From JAFECT01 sp036501825 (GTDB lineage Bacteria; Pseudomonadota; Alphaproteobacteria; Caulobacterales; Caulobacteraceae): 64,000 bases of DNA. Of this stretch, positions 1 through 6,861 are shown piece after piece; within the stretch, counting starts at the first letter, position 1; each line of letters begins with the position of its first letter. Location of the stretch: positions 1-64,000 of the forward strand of contig DASXZP010000032.1 of the NCBI GenBank assembly GCA_036501825.1, read 5' to 3'. Made by a program: the position numbers and the translations under genes. The notes below the pieces were generated by a model. That model ran no database searches and had not been told where the DNA came from. It saw only the letters and a list, made by a program, of their open reading frames with translations.

Positions 1-753
1 CACCGAATAATTCATGTTGGCGATGCCGCCCTCGTAGATGAGGTCGACGATCAGCTTCATTTCGTGGATGCACTCGAAATAAGCCATTTCCGGCGCGTAG
101 CCGGCGTCGACCAGCGTGTCGTAGCCGGCCTTCATCAATTCAACCACGCCGCCGCACAGCACCGCCTGTTCGCCGAACAGATCGGTCTCGCATTCTTCGC
201 GGAAGGTTGTGGCGATTACGCCGGACCGGCCGCCGCCCACCGCGGACGCATAGGCGAGCGCATCGTCCAGCGCATGACCCGACGCGTCCTGATGCACCGC
301 CACCAGGCAGGGCACGCCGCCGCCCTTCTGATACTCGCCGCGAACCGTATGCCCCGGCCCCTTGGGCGCCACCATCGACACGTCGACCGAGGCTTTCGGC
401 TTGATCAGGTCGAAGTGGATGTTCAGGCCATGGGCAAACATCAGAGTCGCGCCGTCGCGCAGGTTAGGCGCGATGTCCTGGGCATAGATCTCCGCCTGCC
501 GCTCATCGGGGCAGAGCATCATAACCACGTCAGCCCAGGCCGCCGCCGCCGCCGGCGTCGTCACCGGGACGCCGTCAGCCAGCGCCTTGTCGCGCGAGGG
601 CGAGCCTTCGCGCAGGCCCACGGTCACCGCCTGTGCCCCGGAATCGCGCAGGTTCAAGGTGTGGGCGCGCCCCTGGCTGCCGTAACCGATGACCGCGACC
701 TTCTTTGAGGTAAGGCGGGAAAGGTCGGCGTCGCGATCGTAATAGACTTTCAT
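1..753 (-). CDS. ilvC: Ketol-acid reductoisomerase, 3' end cut off by window
   Basis: Second step of isoleucine/valine synthesis: NADPH-dependent isomeroreduction of acetolactate or acetohydroxybutyrate. Reading leftward from the ATG at 753, the protein begins MKVYYDRDADLS and soon shows the Rossmann motif VAVIGYGSQGRAHTLNLRDSG, followed by VGLREGSPS and MVAPKGPGHTVR, all hallmarks of the IlvN catalytic domain. About 250 residues are visible; class I enzymes are about 340, so the C-terminal knotted domain continues outside. Its ATG overlaps the ilvN stop codon (ATGA), so it is translationally coupled as the third gene of ilvB-ilvN-ilvC and should share the attenuator upstream of ilvB. Confidence 0.97.
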   Translation of the reverse strand, partial: MKVYYDRDADLSRLTSKKVAVIGYGSQGRAHTLNLRDSGAQAVTVGLREGSPSRDKALADGVPVTTPAAAAAWADVVMMLCPDERQAEIYAQDIAPNLRDGATLMFAHGLNIHFDLIKPKASVDVSMVAPKGPGHTVRGEYQKGGGVPCLVAVHQDASGHALDDALAYASAVGGGRSGVIATTFREECETDLFGEQAVLCGGVVELMKAGYDTLVDAGYAPEMAYFECIHEMKLIVDLIYEGGIANMNYSV

Positions 754-1334
754 GGGTGGTGGTCCTCGGTCTTGTGGGGAGTGCGCTCGGCGCCGCGAAG
801 GATGGACAGCACGCCGGTGCGGGAGACTTCGACGAGGCCCAGCGGCCGCATCAGGGTTTCGAAGGAATCGATCTTGTCCGGCGCGCCGGTGAGTTCGAAC
901 ACGAAGCTCTCGTGGGTGGTGTCGATCACCCGGGCGCGGAAGATTTCGGACACGCGCAGGGCCTCGACCCGCTTGGCGCCCTTGCCGCGCACCTTGACCA
1001 GGGCCAGTTCGCGTTCGGTCGCGCGCGGATCGACGCCGGCCTCGATGACCGCGCGCACGCAAACCAGCTTTTCCAGCTGGGCGCGGATCTGGTTCAGGGT
1101 GTGGGGCAGACCGCGGGTGACCACGGTGATGCGCGAGGCGTGCTCGGCGTGATCGGTCTCCGCGACCGTGAGGCTCTCGATGTTGTAGCCGCGCGCGGAG
1201 AACACGCCCACCACCCGGTGCAGAACGCCGGGCTCGTTGTCGACCAGCACCGCAAAGGTCGCACGCCGTGGCGCCTCGGCGGAGGCGGCGACGTAGTAGG
1301 CGGAGCCGGGCTGGGGTTTGGAAAAGCTGCGCAT
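750..1334 (-). CDS. ilvN: Acetolactate synthase small (regulatory) subunit
   Basis: Regulatory subunit of acetohydroxyacid synthase; it binds valine for feedback inhibition and activates the large subunit. The 194-aa product has an N-terminal ACT domain (residues about 25-95) with the signature LVDNEPGVLHRVVGVFSARG followed by NIESLTVAETD, then the C-terminal ALS_ss_C domain. About 20 non-conserved residues precede the ACT domain, so the true start could be slightly downstream. It starts 2 bp after the ilvB stop and overlaps ilvC by 4 bp, giving a tight ilvB-ilvN-ilvC operon. Confidence 0.96.
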   Translation of the reverse strand: MRSFSKPQPGSAYYVAASAEAPRRATFAVLVDNEPGVLHRVVGVFSARGYNIESLTVAETDHAEHASRITVVTRGLPHTLNQIRAQLEKLVCVRAVIEAGVDPRATERELALVKVRGKGAKRVEALRVSEIFRARVIDTTHESFVFELTGAPDKIDSFETLMRPLGLVEVSRTGVLSILRGAERTPHKTEDHHP

Positions 1335-1336
1335 GC

Positions 1337-3154
1337 TCAGACCAGCCGTCGTCCGGCGTCGTCGATGGCGCTCGAGAAGTCGATCACCGTGTCGTCGGTG
1401 GGCGCCAGCAGCATGTCGTTGTGCGCCTTGCCCGAGGGGATCATCGGGAAGCAGTTCTCGTCGCGCGCCACGCGGCAGTCGACCATCACCGGCCCCGGCG
1501 TTTCGATCATCCGCAGGATGGTCGCGTCGAGGTCCTCAGGCCTGTCGACCCGCAGGCCGGCCGCGCCGTAGGCCTCAGCCAGCTTGACGAAATCGGGCAG
1601 CGCGGCGGAATACGAATGGCTGTAGCGGCCGCCGTGCAGCAGTTCCTGCCACTGGCGCACCATACCCATCCACTCGTTGTTGAGGATGAAGATCTTCACA
1701 GCCGCCTTGTGCTGAACCGCGGTGGACAGCTCCTGCATGGTCATCTGGATCGAGGCTTCGCCGGCGATGTCGATGACCAGCGCGTCCGGGTGCGCGATCT
1801 GCACGCCAACCGCGGCCGGCAGGCCGTAGCCCATGGTGCCCAGGCCCCCGGAAGTCATCCAGCGGTTCGGCTCGTCGAAGCCGAAGAACTGCGCCGCCCA
1901 CATCTGGTGCTGGCCCACTTCGGTCGAGACGTAGACGTCGCGTCCGCGGGTGAGGGCGAAGAGGCGCTCAATGGCGAGCTGCGGTTTGATCACCGCATCG
2001 GACGGGCAGTAGGCGAAGCCGTTGCGGCCGCGCCAGCGCTCGATCCGCTCGCGCCAAGGGGCGAGCTTGAGGTTGCGGTCGTCGGCGCCGCCGCCGGGCC
2101 AGGCCGCGATCAGCTGCGCCAACACCTCGCCTGCGTCGCCGATCAGGCCCAGGTCCGCATGGATCACCTTGCCGATGGAGGAGGGGTCGATGTCGATGTG
2201 GATCTTGAACGAGTCCGGCGAGAAGGCGTCGGGCCGGCCGGTCACCCGGTCGTCGAAGCGCGCGCCCACGGACACCATCACGTCGCAGTCGTGCATGGCG
2301 TGGTTCGCCTCATAGGCGCCGTGCATGCCGCACATGCCGAGCCACTGCGGATCGCTCGCCGGAAACGCGCCTAGCGCCATCAGGGTCGAGGTCACCGGCG
2401 CGCCGCACAGGGCAGCGAATTGGCGCAAGAGCGTACTGGCCTGTGGGCCGGAATTGATCACGCCGCCGCCGACGTAGAGCAAGGGCCGGCGCGCGTTGGC
2501 GATCATCTCCGCGGCTTGGGCGACGCGTTCAGCGTTGGCTCGGCGGGCCGGGCGATAGCGGCGTTCCAATTCTTCGCGGGGCGGCTGGTGATAGGCGGCG
2601 GCGGCGAGCTGGATGTCTTTCGGCACGTCGATGAGCACAGGGCCGGGCCGGCCGGTGGTTGCGATGTGGAAGGCTTCGTGCAGGGCGCGGGCCAGCTGAT
2701 CAGGCCGGCTGACCAGCATGTTGTGCTTGGTGCAGGAGCGGGTGATGCCCACCGTATCGCACTCCTGGAAGGCGTCGGTGCCGATCAGGTGGGTCGGCGC
2801 CTGGCCCGAGATCACCACCAGCGGGATCGAGTCGAGCAGGGCGTCGGCGATGCCGGTCACCGCATTGGTCGCGCCGGGTCCGGACGTCACCAGCACCACG
2901 CCCGGCCGTCCGGTCGAACGCGCATAGCCTTCCGCCGCGTGCACCGCGCCCTGCTCGTGGCGCACCAGCACGTGACGCAGCCGCGGCTCGGCGTGCAGCG
3001 CGTCGTAGATCGGCAGCACTGCGCCGCCGGGATAGCCGAACAGCACCTCGACGCCCTGGTCGATCAGTGCGCGCACCACGACCTCGGCGCCGGTCATGAG
3101 CTCGGCTTGCGTGTGCGGGGCGGGCGGTTCGCGAAGGGCCTGCTGGAGGGACAT
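1337..3154 (-). CDS. ilvB: Acetolactate synthase large (catalytic) subunit
   Basis: Thiamine-diphosphate enzyme that condenses pyruvate with pyruvate or 2-oxobutyrate, the first committed step to valine/leucine and isoleucine. The 605-aa protein has the three TPP-enzyme domains in order: N-terminal Pyr domain with VLFGYPGGAVLPIYDAL and the cofactor Glu in VRHEQGAVHAAEGYAR; central FAD-binding domain; C-terminal PP domain with GLGTMGYGLPAAVG, GEASIQM and ILNNEWMGMVRQW. The ATG at 3154 has no good Shine-Dalgarno; the Met 20 codons in (MTGAEVVVRAL) is an alternative start nearer the conserved domain. Upstream lie a leader peptide and terminator, so expression is probably attenuated. Could be named ilvI in some schemes. 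Confidence 0.97.
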   Translation of the reverse strand: MSLQQALREPPAPHTQAELMTGAEVVVRALIDQGVEVLFGYPGGAVLPIYDALHAEPRLRHVLVRHEQGAVHAAEGYARSTGRPGVVLVTSGPGATNAVTGIADALLDSIPLVVISGQAPTHLIGTDAFQECDTVGITRSCTKHNMLVSRPDQLARALHEAFHIATTGRPGPVLIDVPKDIQLAAAAYHQPPREELERRYRPARRANAERVAQAAEMIANARRPLLYVGGGVINSGPQASTLLRQFAALCGAPVTSTLMALGAFPASDPQWLGMCGMHGAYEANHAMHDCDVMVSVGARFDDRVTGRPDAFSPDSFKIHIDIDPSSIGKVIHADLGLIGDAGEVLAQLIAAWPGGGADDRNLKLAPWRERIERWRGRNGFAYCPSDAVIKPQLAIERLFALTRGRDVYVSTEVGQHQMWAAQFFGFDEPNRWMTSGGLGTMGYGLPAAVGVQIAHPDALVIDIAGEASIQMTMQELSTAVQHKAAVKIFILNNEWMGMVRQWQELLHGGRYSHSYSAALPDFVKLAEAYGAAGLRVDRPEDLDATILRMIETPGPVMVDCRVARDENCFPMIPSGKAHNDMLLAPTDDTVIDFSSAIDDAGRRLV

Positions 3155-3193
3155 CGGAGGGGCTCGGCGTTCGGCTGGGGTTGAATTTCGGGC

Positions 3194-3220
3194 AAAGAAA
3201 AAGGGCCCCGAGGGACCCTT
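3194..3220 (-). terminator. Intrinsic terminator/attenuator in ilvB leader
   Basis: On the minus strand the bases read AAGGGTCC-CTCG-GGGCCCTT followed by TTTCTTT: an 8-bp stem (one T.G wobble) with a tetraloop and a T-rich run. It lies about 33 bp after the leader-peptide stop and about 40 bp before the ilvB ATG. A terminator here, in front of the operon, only makes sense as an attenuator. A second small hairpin (TGATCC-CATC-GGATCA, 3241-3256) overlaps the leader stop codon and may be the competing or pause structure. Confidence 0.75.
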
Positions 3221-3253
3221 GTTGCGCGCGACCGTTCGTGTGATCCGATGGGA

Positions 3254-3295
3254 TCACCCGCTGGCGGCCGCGCTTCGAATAAGTACCTGACGCAC
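3254..3295 (-). CDS. ilvBNC leader peptide (13 aa, Val-Leu-Ile)
   Basis: A 13-codon ORF, GTG start, reads V-R-Q-V-L-I-R-S-A-A-A-S-G. A GGAGG Shine-Dalgarno lies at 3304-3308, 8 nt before the GTG. The consecutive control codons GTA-CTT-ATT are A/T-ending codons that are rare in such a GC-rich genome, as expected of a charge-sensing leader. It is followed by a stop inside a hairpin and then the attenuator terminator. Attenuation of ilvBN by a leader peptide is established for Caulobacter crescentus; the exact peptide here is read directly from the sequence. Starvation for Val, Leu or Ile should stall the ribosome and prevent termination. Confidence 0.75.
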   Translation of the reverse strand: MRQVLIRSAAASG

Positions 3296-3325
3296 GTGAG
3301 GCGCCTCCGAAAATTCGCCGCGGAA

Positions 3326-3352
3326 GCTGTCACCGGATTTTGCGGGCGTCAA
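3326..3352 (-). promoter_or_regulatory. Candidate ilvBNC promoter
   Basis: On the minus strand TTGACGC (TTGACG at 3352-3347) is followed, 12 nt later, by GTGACAGC (3333-3326). This resembles the Caulobacter housekeeping consensus TTGACGS-N10-14-GCTANAWC. Transcription would begin a few bases downstream, just ahead of the leader Shine-Dalgarno, which fits an attenuator transcript. The -10 match is imperfect. Confidence 0.4.
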
Positions 3353-3628
3353 CCGCGGTCGCTGGCGAAGGCGTCCTTCGATCGTCCGGATCGCCTCACA
3401 AAACCTGGCCGCAAACCGGCGGGGGAGGACCGCTCGCAATCCCGCGCCGCACAAGGGGATTTTTGCGCCGCACAAGCCGTCCGGAGCGAACCACCTGAAC
3501 GGCCGTCAGTTGGGGTCAAAAATTTTTCTGCGGGCGTCTTTTAGGAAATCTGAGGGATGATTTTTGCACCCACCCCCTTTTCGGGATGCTGCAAGTCTGG
3601 TCTAGTTCGAGTCAGGAGACCGATTGCC
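3353..3628. other. Divergent control region, ilvB versus ilvE operons
   Basis: No gene is supported here. The stretch separates the leftward ilvBNC promoter from the rightward ilvE leader and must hold the promoter of the rightward operon. An A/T-richer patch (3510-3570, with AAAAATTTTT-like runs) and a CTAGTTC near 3602 are possible promoter elements, but I could not fix a convincing -35/-10 pair. A LysR-type regulator site would be expected by analogy with Caulobacter ilvR, but none was identified. Confidence 0.4.
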
Positions 3629-3787
3629 GTGACCCTGCGTCCGACCGCCATGAACCCGCTTGCCGCCGAGCCGACCGCTCCGGCGCGCGTGGTCGTGGTT
3701 GCTCTCGCTCCGAACGCCAACAAACCGGCGCCGCTTAGCGTAGCGCTTATTACCCCCCTCACGGGAGCGGAGCGACCCGCCGGCTGA
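3629..3787 (+). CDS. ilvE-leuCDB leader peptide (52 aa, branched-chain-rich)
   Basis: A 52-codon ORF begins at GTG 3629 behind AGGAG (3613-3617); an in-frame ATG at 3650 is an alternative start. The peptide contains RVVVVALAP and, near its end, PLSVALITPLT. In the second cluster the codons are CTT-AGC-GTA-GCG-CTT-ATT, A/T-ending choices rare in this genome. The ORF stops 27 bp before a strong terminator hairpin. Peptide composition, position and rare codons point to ribosome-mediated attenuation of the ilvE-leu-glt operon by Val/Leu/Ile tRNA charging. It does not resemble a functional protein. Confidence 0.7.
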   Translation: MTLRPTAMNPLAAEPTAPARVVVVALAPNANKPAPLSVALITPLTGAERPAG

Positions 3788-3824
3788 TACAGCGCGGATC
3801 GCAGGTCACAGGACCCCCGCTCCC
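3763..3824 (+). promoter_or_regulatory. Candidate antiterminator pairing for ilvE attenuator
   Basis: GGGAGCGG (3763-3770) is the exact reverse complement of CCGCTCCC (3817-3824), which contains most of the terminator's left arm. The two structures are mutually exclusive. A ribosome stalled on the CTT/ATT codons at 3746-3751 would leave 3763-3770 free to capture the terminator arm. A ribosome that reads on would disturb this and let the terminator form. The pairing is seen in the sequence; the mechanism is inference. Confidence 0.55.
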
Positions 3825-3844
3825 TACCAGGAGCGGGGTTTTTT
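3815..3844 (+). terminator. Intrinsic terminator/attenuator before ilvE
   Basis: CCCCGCTCC (3815-3823), loop CTACCA, GGAGCGGGG (3830-3838), then six T residues. It is a perfect 9-bp GC-rich stem with a U-tract, about 90 bp upstream of the ilvE start and after a branched-chain-rich leader ORF. There is no gene upstream for it to terminate, so it is best read as an attenuator. Confidence 0.85.
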
Positions 3845-3872
3845 GTGCGCGCGATCCGCCAAGGAGACTTGG

Positions 3873-3935
3873 ATGGAATACGCAGACGTCACCTCGATGA
3901 AACTCACCACGCGTCTCCGATGGGGGCGTCGATGA
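3873..3935 (+). CDS. 20-aa upstream ORF coupled to ilvE
   Basis: This ORF starts at ATG 3873 behind an excellent Shine-Dalgarno (AAGGAG at 3861-3866), encodes MEYADVTSMKLTTRLRWGRR, and its TGA (3933-3935) overlaps the ilvE ATG at 3932 as ATGA. ilvE itself has no recognisable ribosome-binding site, so its translation probably depends on termination and re-initiation from this ORF. The peptide has no branched-chain run and is unlikely to be a charge sensor. Product function unknown; the ORF may serve only as a translational entry point. Confidence 0.55.
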   Translation: MEYADVTSMKLTTRLRWGRR

Positions 3936-4894
3936 AACCGTTGGCCGAGTTCATCTGGCTGAACGGCGCGCTGACGCCCTGGGCCGACGCCAAGGTCCAC
4001 GTGATGAGCCACGCGCTGCACTACGGCACCTCCATGTTCGAAGGCGTGCGCGTCTACGATACGCCGGACGGTCCGTGCGGTTTTCGCCTGACGGACCACA
4101 TTCGCCGGCTGGCCGACTCCGCGCGCATCTACGGTTTCGACCTGCCGTACGGCTGCGACGAACTGGTGGCGGCCACCAAGACGGTCGTGCGCGAGAACGG
4201 GCTGAAAAGCGCCTACGTGCGGCCTATCGCCTGGCTCGGCGCTTGCGGCATGAGCGTTGCGCCCAGGCCCGACGCGATCAACGTCGACATGGCGATCGCA
4301 GCGTTCCCGTGGGGAACCTATCTCGGTGAGAAAGGTCAGACCCGCGGCGTCGACGTCTGCGTGTCGAGCTGGTTCCGCGCCGCGCCCAACACCACGCCCA
4401 CCGGCGCCAAGGCCGGCGGCAACTATCTGTCCGGTTTCCTGATCGGGTCCGAAGCGCACCGCCGCGGTTTCGCCGAAGGCATCGGCCTGAGCACCGACGG
4501 GCGCCTGTCGGAAGGGGCGGGAGAAAACTTGTTCCTGGTGAAGGACGGCAGGCTGTTCACCCCGCCGTCGGCGTCTTCGATCCTGACCGGCATCACCCGC
4601 GACACTGTCCTGACGCTCGCGCGCCGCGAGGGCGTCGAAGTGGTCGAGCAGATCCTTCCGCGCGAGATGCTCTATCTCGCCGACGAAGTGTTCTTCACCG
4701 GCACCGCCGCCGAAGTCACGCCGGTGCGCTCGATCGACGAGATCGTCACGCGTTGCGGGGGCCCGGGTCCGGTGACCAGGCGCCTGCAAGGTCTGTTCAA
4801 GGGCTTGTTCGACGGCACGACGCCGGACGATTTCGGCTGGCTGGAACCGATCTACGACACCGAGGAGGCAAGCCGTGCGCCAGTCTTCGCCTAA
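3932..4894 (+). CDS. ilvE: Branched-chain amino acid aminotransferase
   Basis: PLP class IV aminotransferase that moves the amino group from glutamate to the 2-oxo acids of Val, Leu and Ile, the last step of each pathway. The 320-aa protein has the family landmarks: HVMSHALHYGTSMFEGVRVY near the N-terminus, YVRPIAWLG, the Lys-containing GAKAGGNYLSGFL, SEGAGENLFLVKDG, and EVFFTGTAAEVTPVRSID for phosphate binding. The start at 3932 gives MKPLAEFIWLNG, the usual N-terminus of alphaproteobacterial homologues; an upstream in-frame ATG at 3920 is less likely. It overlaps leuC by 20 bp and is the first structural gene of ilvE-leuCDB-gltDB. Confidence 0.96.
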   Translation: MKPLAEFIWLNGALTPWADAKVHVMSHALHYGTSMFEGVRVYDTPDGPCGFRLTDHIRRLADSARIYGFDLPYGCDELVAATKTVVRENGLKSAYVRPIAWLGACGMSVAPRPDAINVDMAIAAFPWGTYLGEKGQTRGVDVCVSSWFRAAPNTTPTGAKAGGNYLSGFLIGSEAHRRGFAEGIGLSTDGRLSEGAGENLFLVKDGRLFTPPSASSILTGITRDTVLTLARREGVEVVEQILPREMLYLADEVFFTGTAAEVTPVRSIDEIVTRCGGPGPVTRRLQGLFKGLFDGTTPDDFGWLEPIYDTEEASRAPVFA

Positions 4895-6311
4895 CGGGCC
4901 TTCGCGTAACGGGCCTTTGCCTAGGACCCTGTTCGACAAGGTCTGGGACGCGCACCTCGTCGAGGCGGAAGCGCCCGACCGGCCGGCGGTGCTCTACATC
5001 GACCTGCATCTGGTGCACGAGGTCACCTCGCCGCAGGCCTTCGCGGCCGTCAACGAGCGTCAGTTGAAGGTGCGCCGCCCCGATCGCACGGTGGCGACCC
5101 TCGACCATTCGACGCCCACCAGCGCGCCGGACGCCTTCTTCAGCGAGGCGGCGCGCACCCAGGTGGAGACGCTGGAGAGCAACTGCGCCGACCACGGCGT
5201 CACCCTGCACGGTTGGAATTCCGCCAATCGCGGCGTGGTGCATGTGATGGGACCGGAACTCGGCCTCACCCAACCGGGCATGACGGTCGTCTGCGGCGAC
5301 AGCCACACCGCGACCCACGGCGCTTTCGGCGCTCTGGCATTCGGCATCGGGACGTCCGAGGTCGGGCACGTGCTCGCCACCCAGTGTCTGCTGCAACGCA
5401 GGCCCAGGACCCTGCGCGTCACCGTCGACGGGCGTCTGCCGTGGGGCGCGAGCGCCAAGGACCTGGCCCTGGCCATCGTCGCGCATCTGGGCGTCGGCGG
5501 CGGCGCCGGCTCGGTGATCGAATACGCCGGCGAAGCGATCGAAGCGCTGGACATGGAAGGCCGCATGACGGTCTGCAACATGTCGATCGAGGCCGGCGCC
5601 CGCGCCGGTATGATCGCGCCGGATGCTGTGACTGTGGACTGGCTCCGCGGCCGCCCGCAGGCGCCGCAGGGCGCGGCGTTCCATCGTGCGGCGGAAGCTT
5701 GGCTCGCGCTGAAGAGCGACGACGGCGCGGTGTTCGATCGCGAGATGCGGCTCGACGCCTCGTCGGTGACGCCGATGGCGACCTGGGGCGTGACCCCCGA
5801 CGCCGCGGCGCCGGTCGCCGCGCGCGTGCCGCTGGCGGCGTCGGCGCGGGACGAACGCGCGCTCGAATATATGGGCCTGGAGTCAGGCGCGCCGATGGCG
5901 GGCACGCCGGTGGACGTCGTCTTCATCGGCAGTTGCACCAACGGCCGCCTCGGCGACCTGCGCGCGGCGGCGCAAGTGCTGCGCGGGCGCAAGGTGAAGC
6001 CCGGCCTGCGCATGCTGGTGGTGCCCGGCTCCGAACAGGTGCGCCGCGATGCCGAGGCGGAGGGCCTCGACGCAATCTTCCTCGCCGCCGGCGCCGAGTG
6101 GCGTTTGCCTGGCTGCTCCATGTGCATCGCCATGAACGGCGACCTCGTGGGTCCGGGCCAGCGCGCCGTGTCGACCTCGAACCGCAACTTCGAGGGCCGT
6201 CAGGGCCCCGGCGCGCGCACCATGCTCGCCAGTCCTGCCACCGCGGCGGCGTCCGCCGTCGAAGGCGCCCTGGCCGATCCTCGCCCTTATCTGGAGGCCG
6301 TCCATGGCTGA
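4875..6311 (+). CDS. leuC: 3-isopropylmalate dehydratase large subunit
   Basis: Catalytic subunit of isopropylmalate isomerase in leucine synthesis, an aconitase-family [4Fe-4S] enzyme. The 478-aa product shows TLFDKVWDAHLV at the start, CGDSHTATHGAFGALAFGIGTSEVGHVLATQ, and the cluster ligands in IGSCTNGRLGDLR and the C-x-x-C of LPGCSMCIAMN, then STSNRNFEGRQGPGARTML. The GTG start at 4875 has GAGGAGG seven bases upstream inside the end of ilvE. The first 16 residues are not conserved. It partners with LeuD, whose gene overlaps by 8 bp. Confidence 0.97.
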   Translation: MRQSSPNGPSRNGPLPRTLFDKVWDAHLVEAEAPDRPAVLYIDLHLVHEVTSPQAFAAVNERQLKVRRPDRTVATLDHSTPTSAPDAFFSEAARTQVETLESNCADHGVTLHGWNSANRGVVHVMGPELGLTQPGMTVVCGDSHTATHGAFGALAFGIGTSEVGHVLATQCLLQRRPRTLRVTVDGRLPWGASAKDLALAIVAHLGVGGGAGSVIEYAGEAIEALDMEGRMTVCNMSIEAGARAGMIAPDAVTVDWLRGRPQAPQGAAFHRAAEAWLALKSDDGAVFDREMRLDASSVTPMATWGVTPDAAAPVAARVPLAASARDERALEYMGLESGAPMAGTPVDVVFIGSCTNGRLGDLRAAAQVLRGRKVKPGLRMLVVPGSEQVRRDAEAEGLDAIFLAAGAEWRLPGCSMCIAMNGDLVGPGQRAVSTSNRNFEGRQGPGARTMLASPATAAASAVEGALADPRPYLEAVHG

Positions 6312-6861
6312 TCCGTTCCGCGTTCTCACCTCGCGCACCGTCGTTCTGCCGCAGGCGGACATCGACACCGATCAGATCATCCCGGCGCGGTTCCTGACCA
6401 CGACCACGCGCGAGGGTCTGGGTCATCACGCCTTCCACGATTGGCGCGCGGCGGGGTCGACCGTGCTCGACGCCGATCCTGCTGAGCACCGCATCCTGGT
6501 GGCCGGCCGCAACTTCGGCTGCGGATCGTCGCGCGAGCATGCGCCGTGGGCGCTCTACGACTTCGGATTCCGCGCGGTGATCGCGCCGTCCATCGCCGAC
6601 ATCTTCCGCGCCAACGCCCTGGAGACCGGCCTGCTGCCGGTGGCGGTGGAGGAGGCGGTGTTCGACCGGCTCGCGGCCTCTCCCGGCGCCGAAGCGACCC
6701 TCGACCTCGAAGCCTGTGAACTGCGTTTCGACGGCGAGACCACGCGCTTTTCCATCGACCCCTTTGCGCGCCGCCGACTGCTCGACGGCGCCGACACCCT
6801 GAGCTGGCTGCTGCGGCGGCTGCCTGAAATCGAAGCCTTTGAGAGGAGGCGAGCGGCATGA
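6304..6861 (+). CDS. leuD: 3-isopropylmalate dehydratase small subunit
   Basis: Swivel domain of isopropylmalate isomerase, which with LeuC converts 2-isopropylmalate to 3-isopropylmalate. The 185-aa length is slightly short of the usual 200. Signature sequences include VVLPQADIDTDQIIPARFL, ILVAGRNFGCGSSREHAPWAL and AVIAPSIADIFRANALETGLLPV. It starts inside the last codons of leuC and its own stop overlaps the leuB start (ATGA), so all three leu genes are translationally coupled. Confidence 0.97.
   Translation: MADPFRVLTSRTVVLPQADIDTDQIIPARFLTTTTREGLGHHAFHDWRAAGSTVLDADPAEHRILVAGRNFGCGSSREHAPWALYDFGFRAVIAPSIADIFRANALETGLLPVAVEEAVFDRLAASPGAEATLDLEACELRFDGETTRFSIDPFARRRLLDGADTLSWLLRRLPEIEAFERRRAA

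Noticed and set aside
64..2374. Long rightward open frames opposite ilvC, ilvN and ilvB
   Set aside because: They run antisense to three unmistakable enzymes; their His/Arg/Gln/Ala-rich products are typical reverse-strand shadows in GC-rich DNA.
3094..3333. 79-codon leftward frame overlapping the ilvB start
   Set aside because: It overlaps ilvB and runs through the attenuator hairpin; the 13-codon leader in another frame has the Shine-Dalgarno and the control codons.
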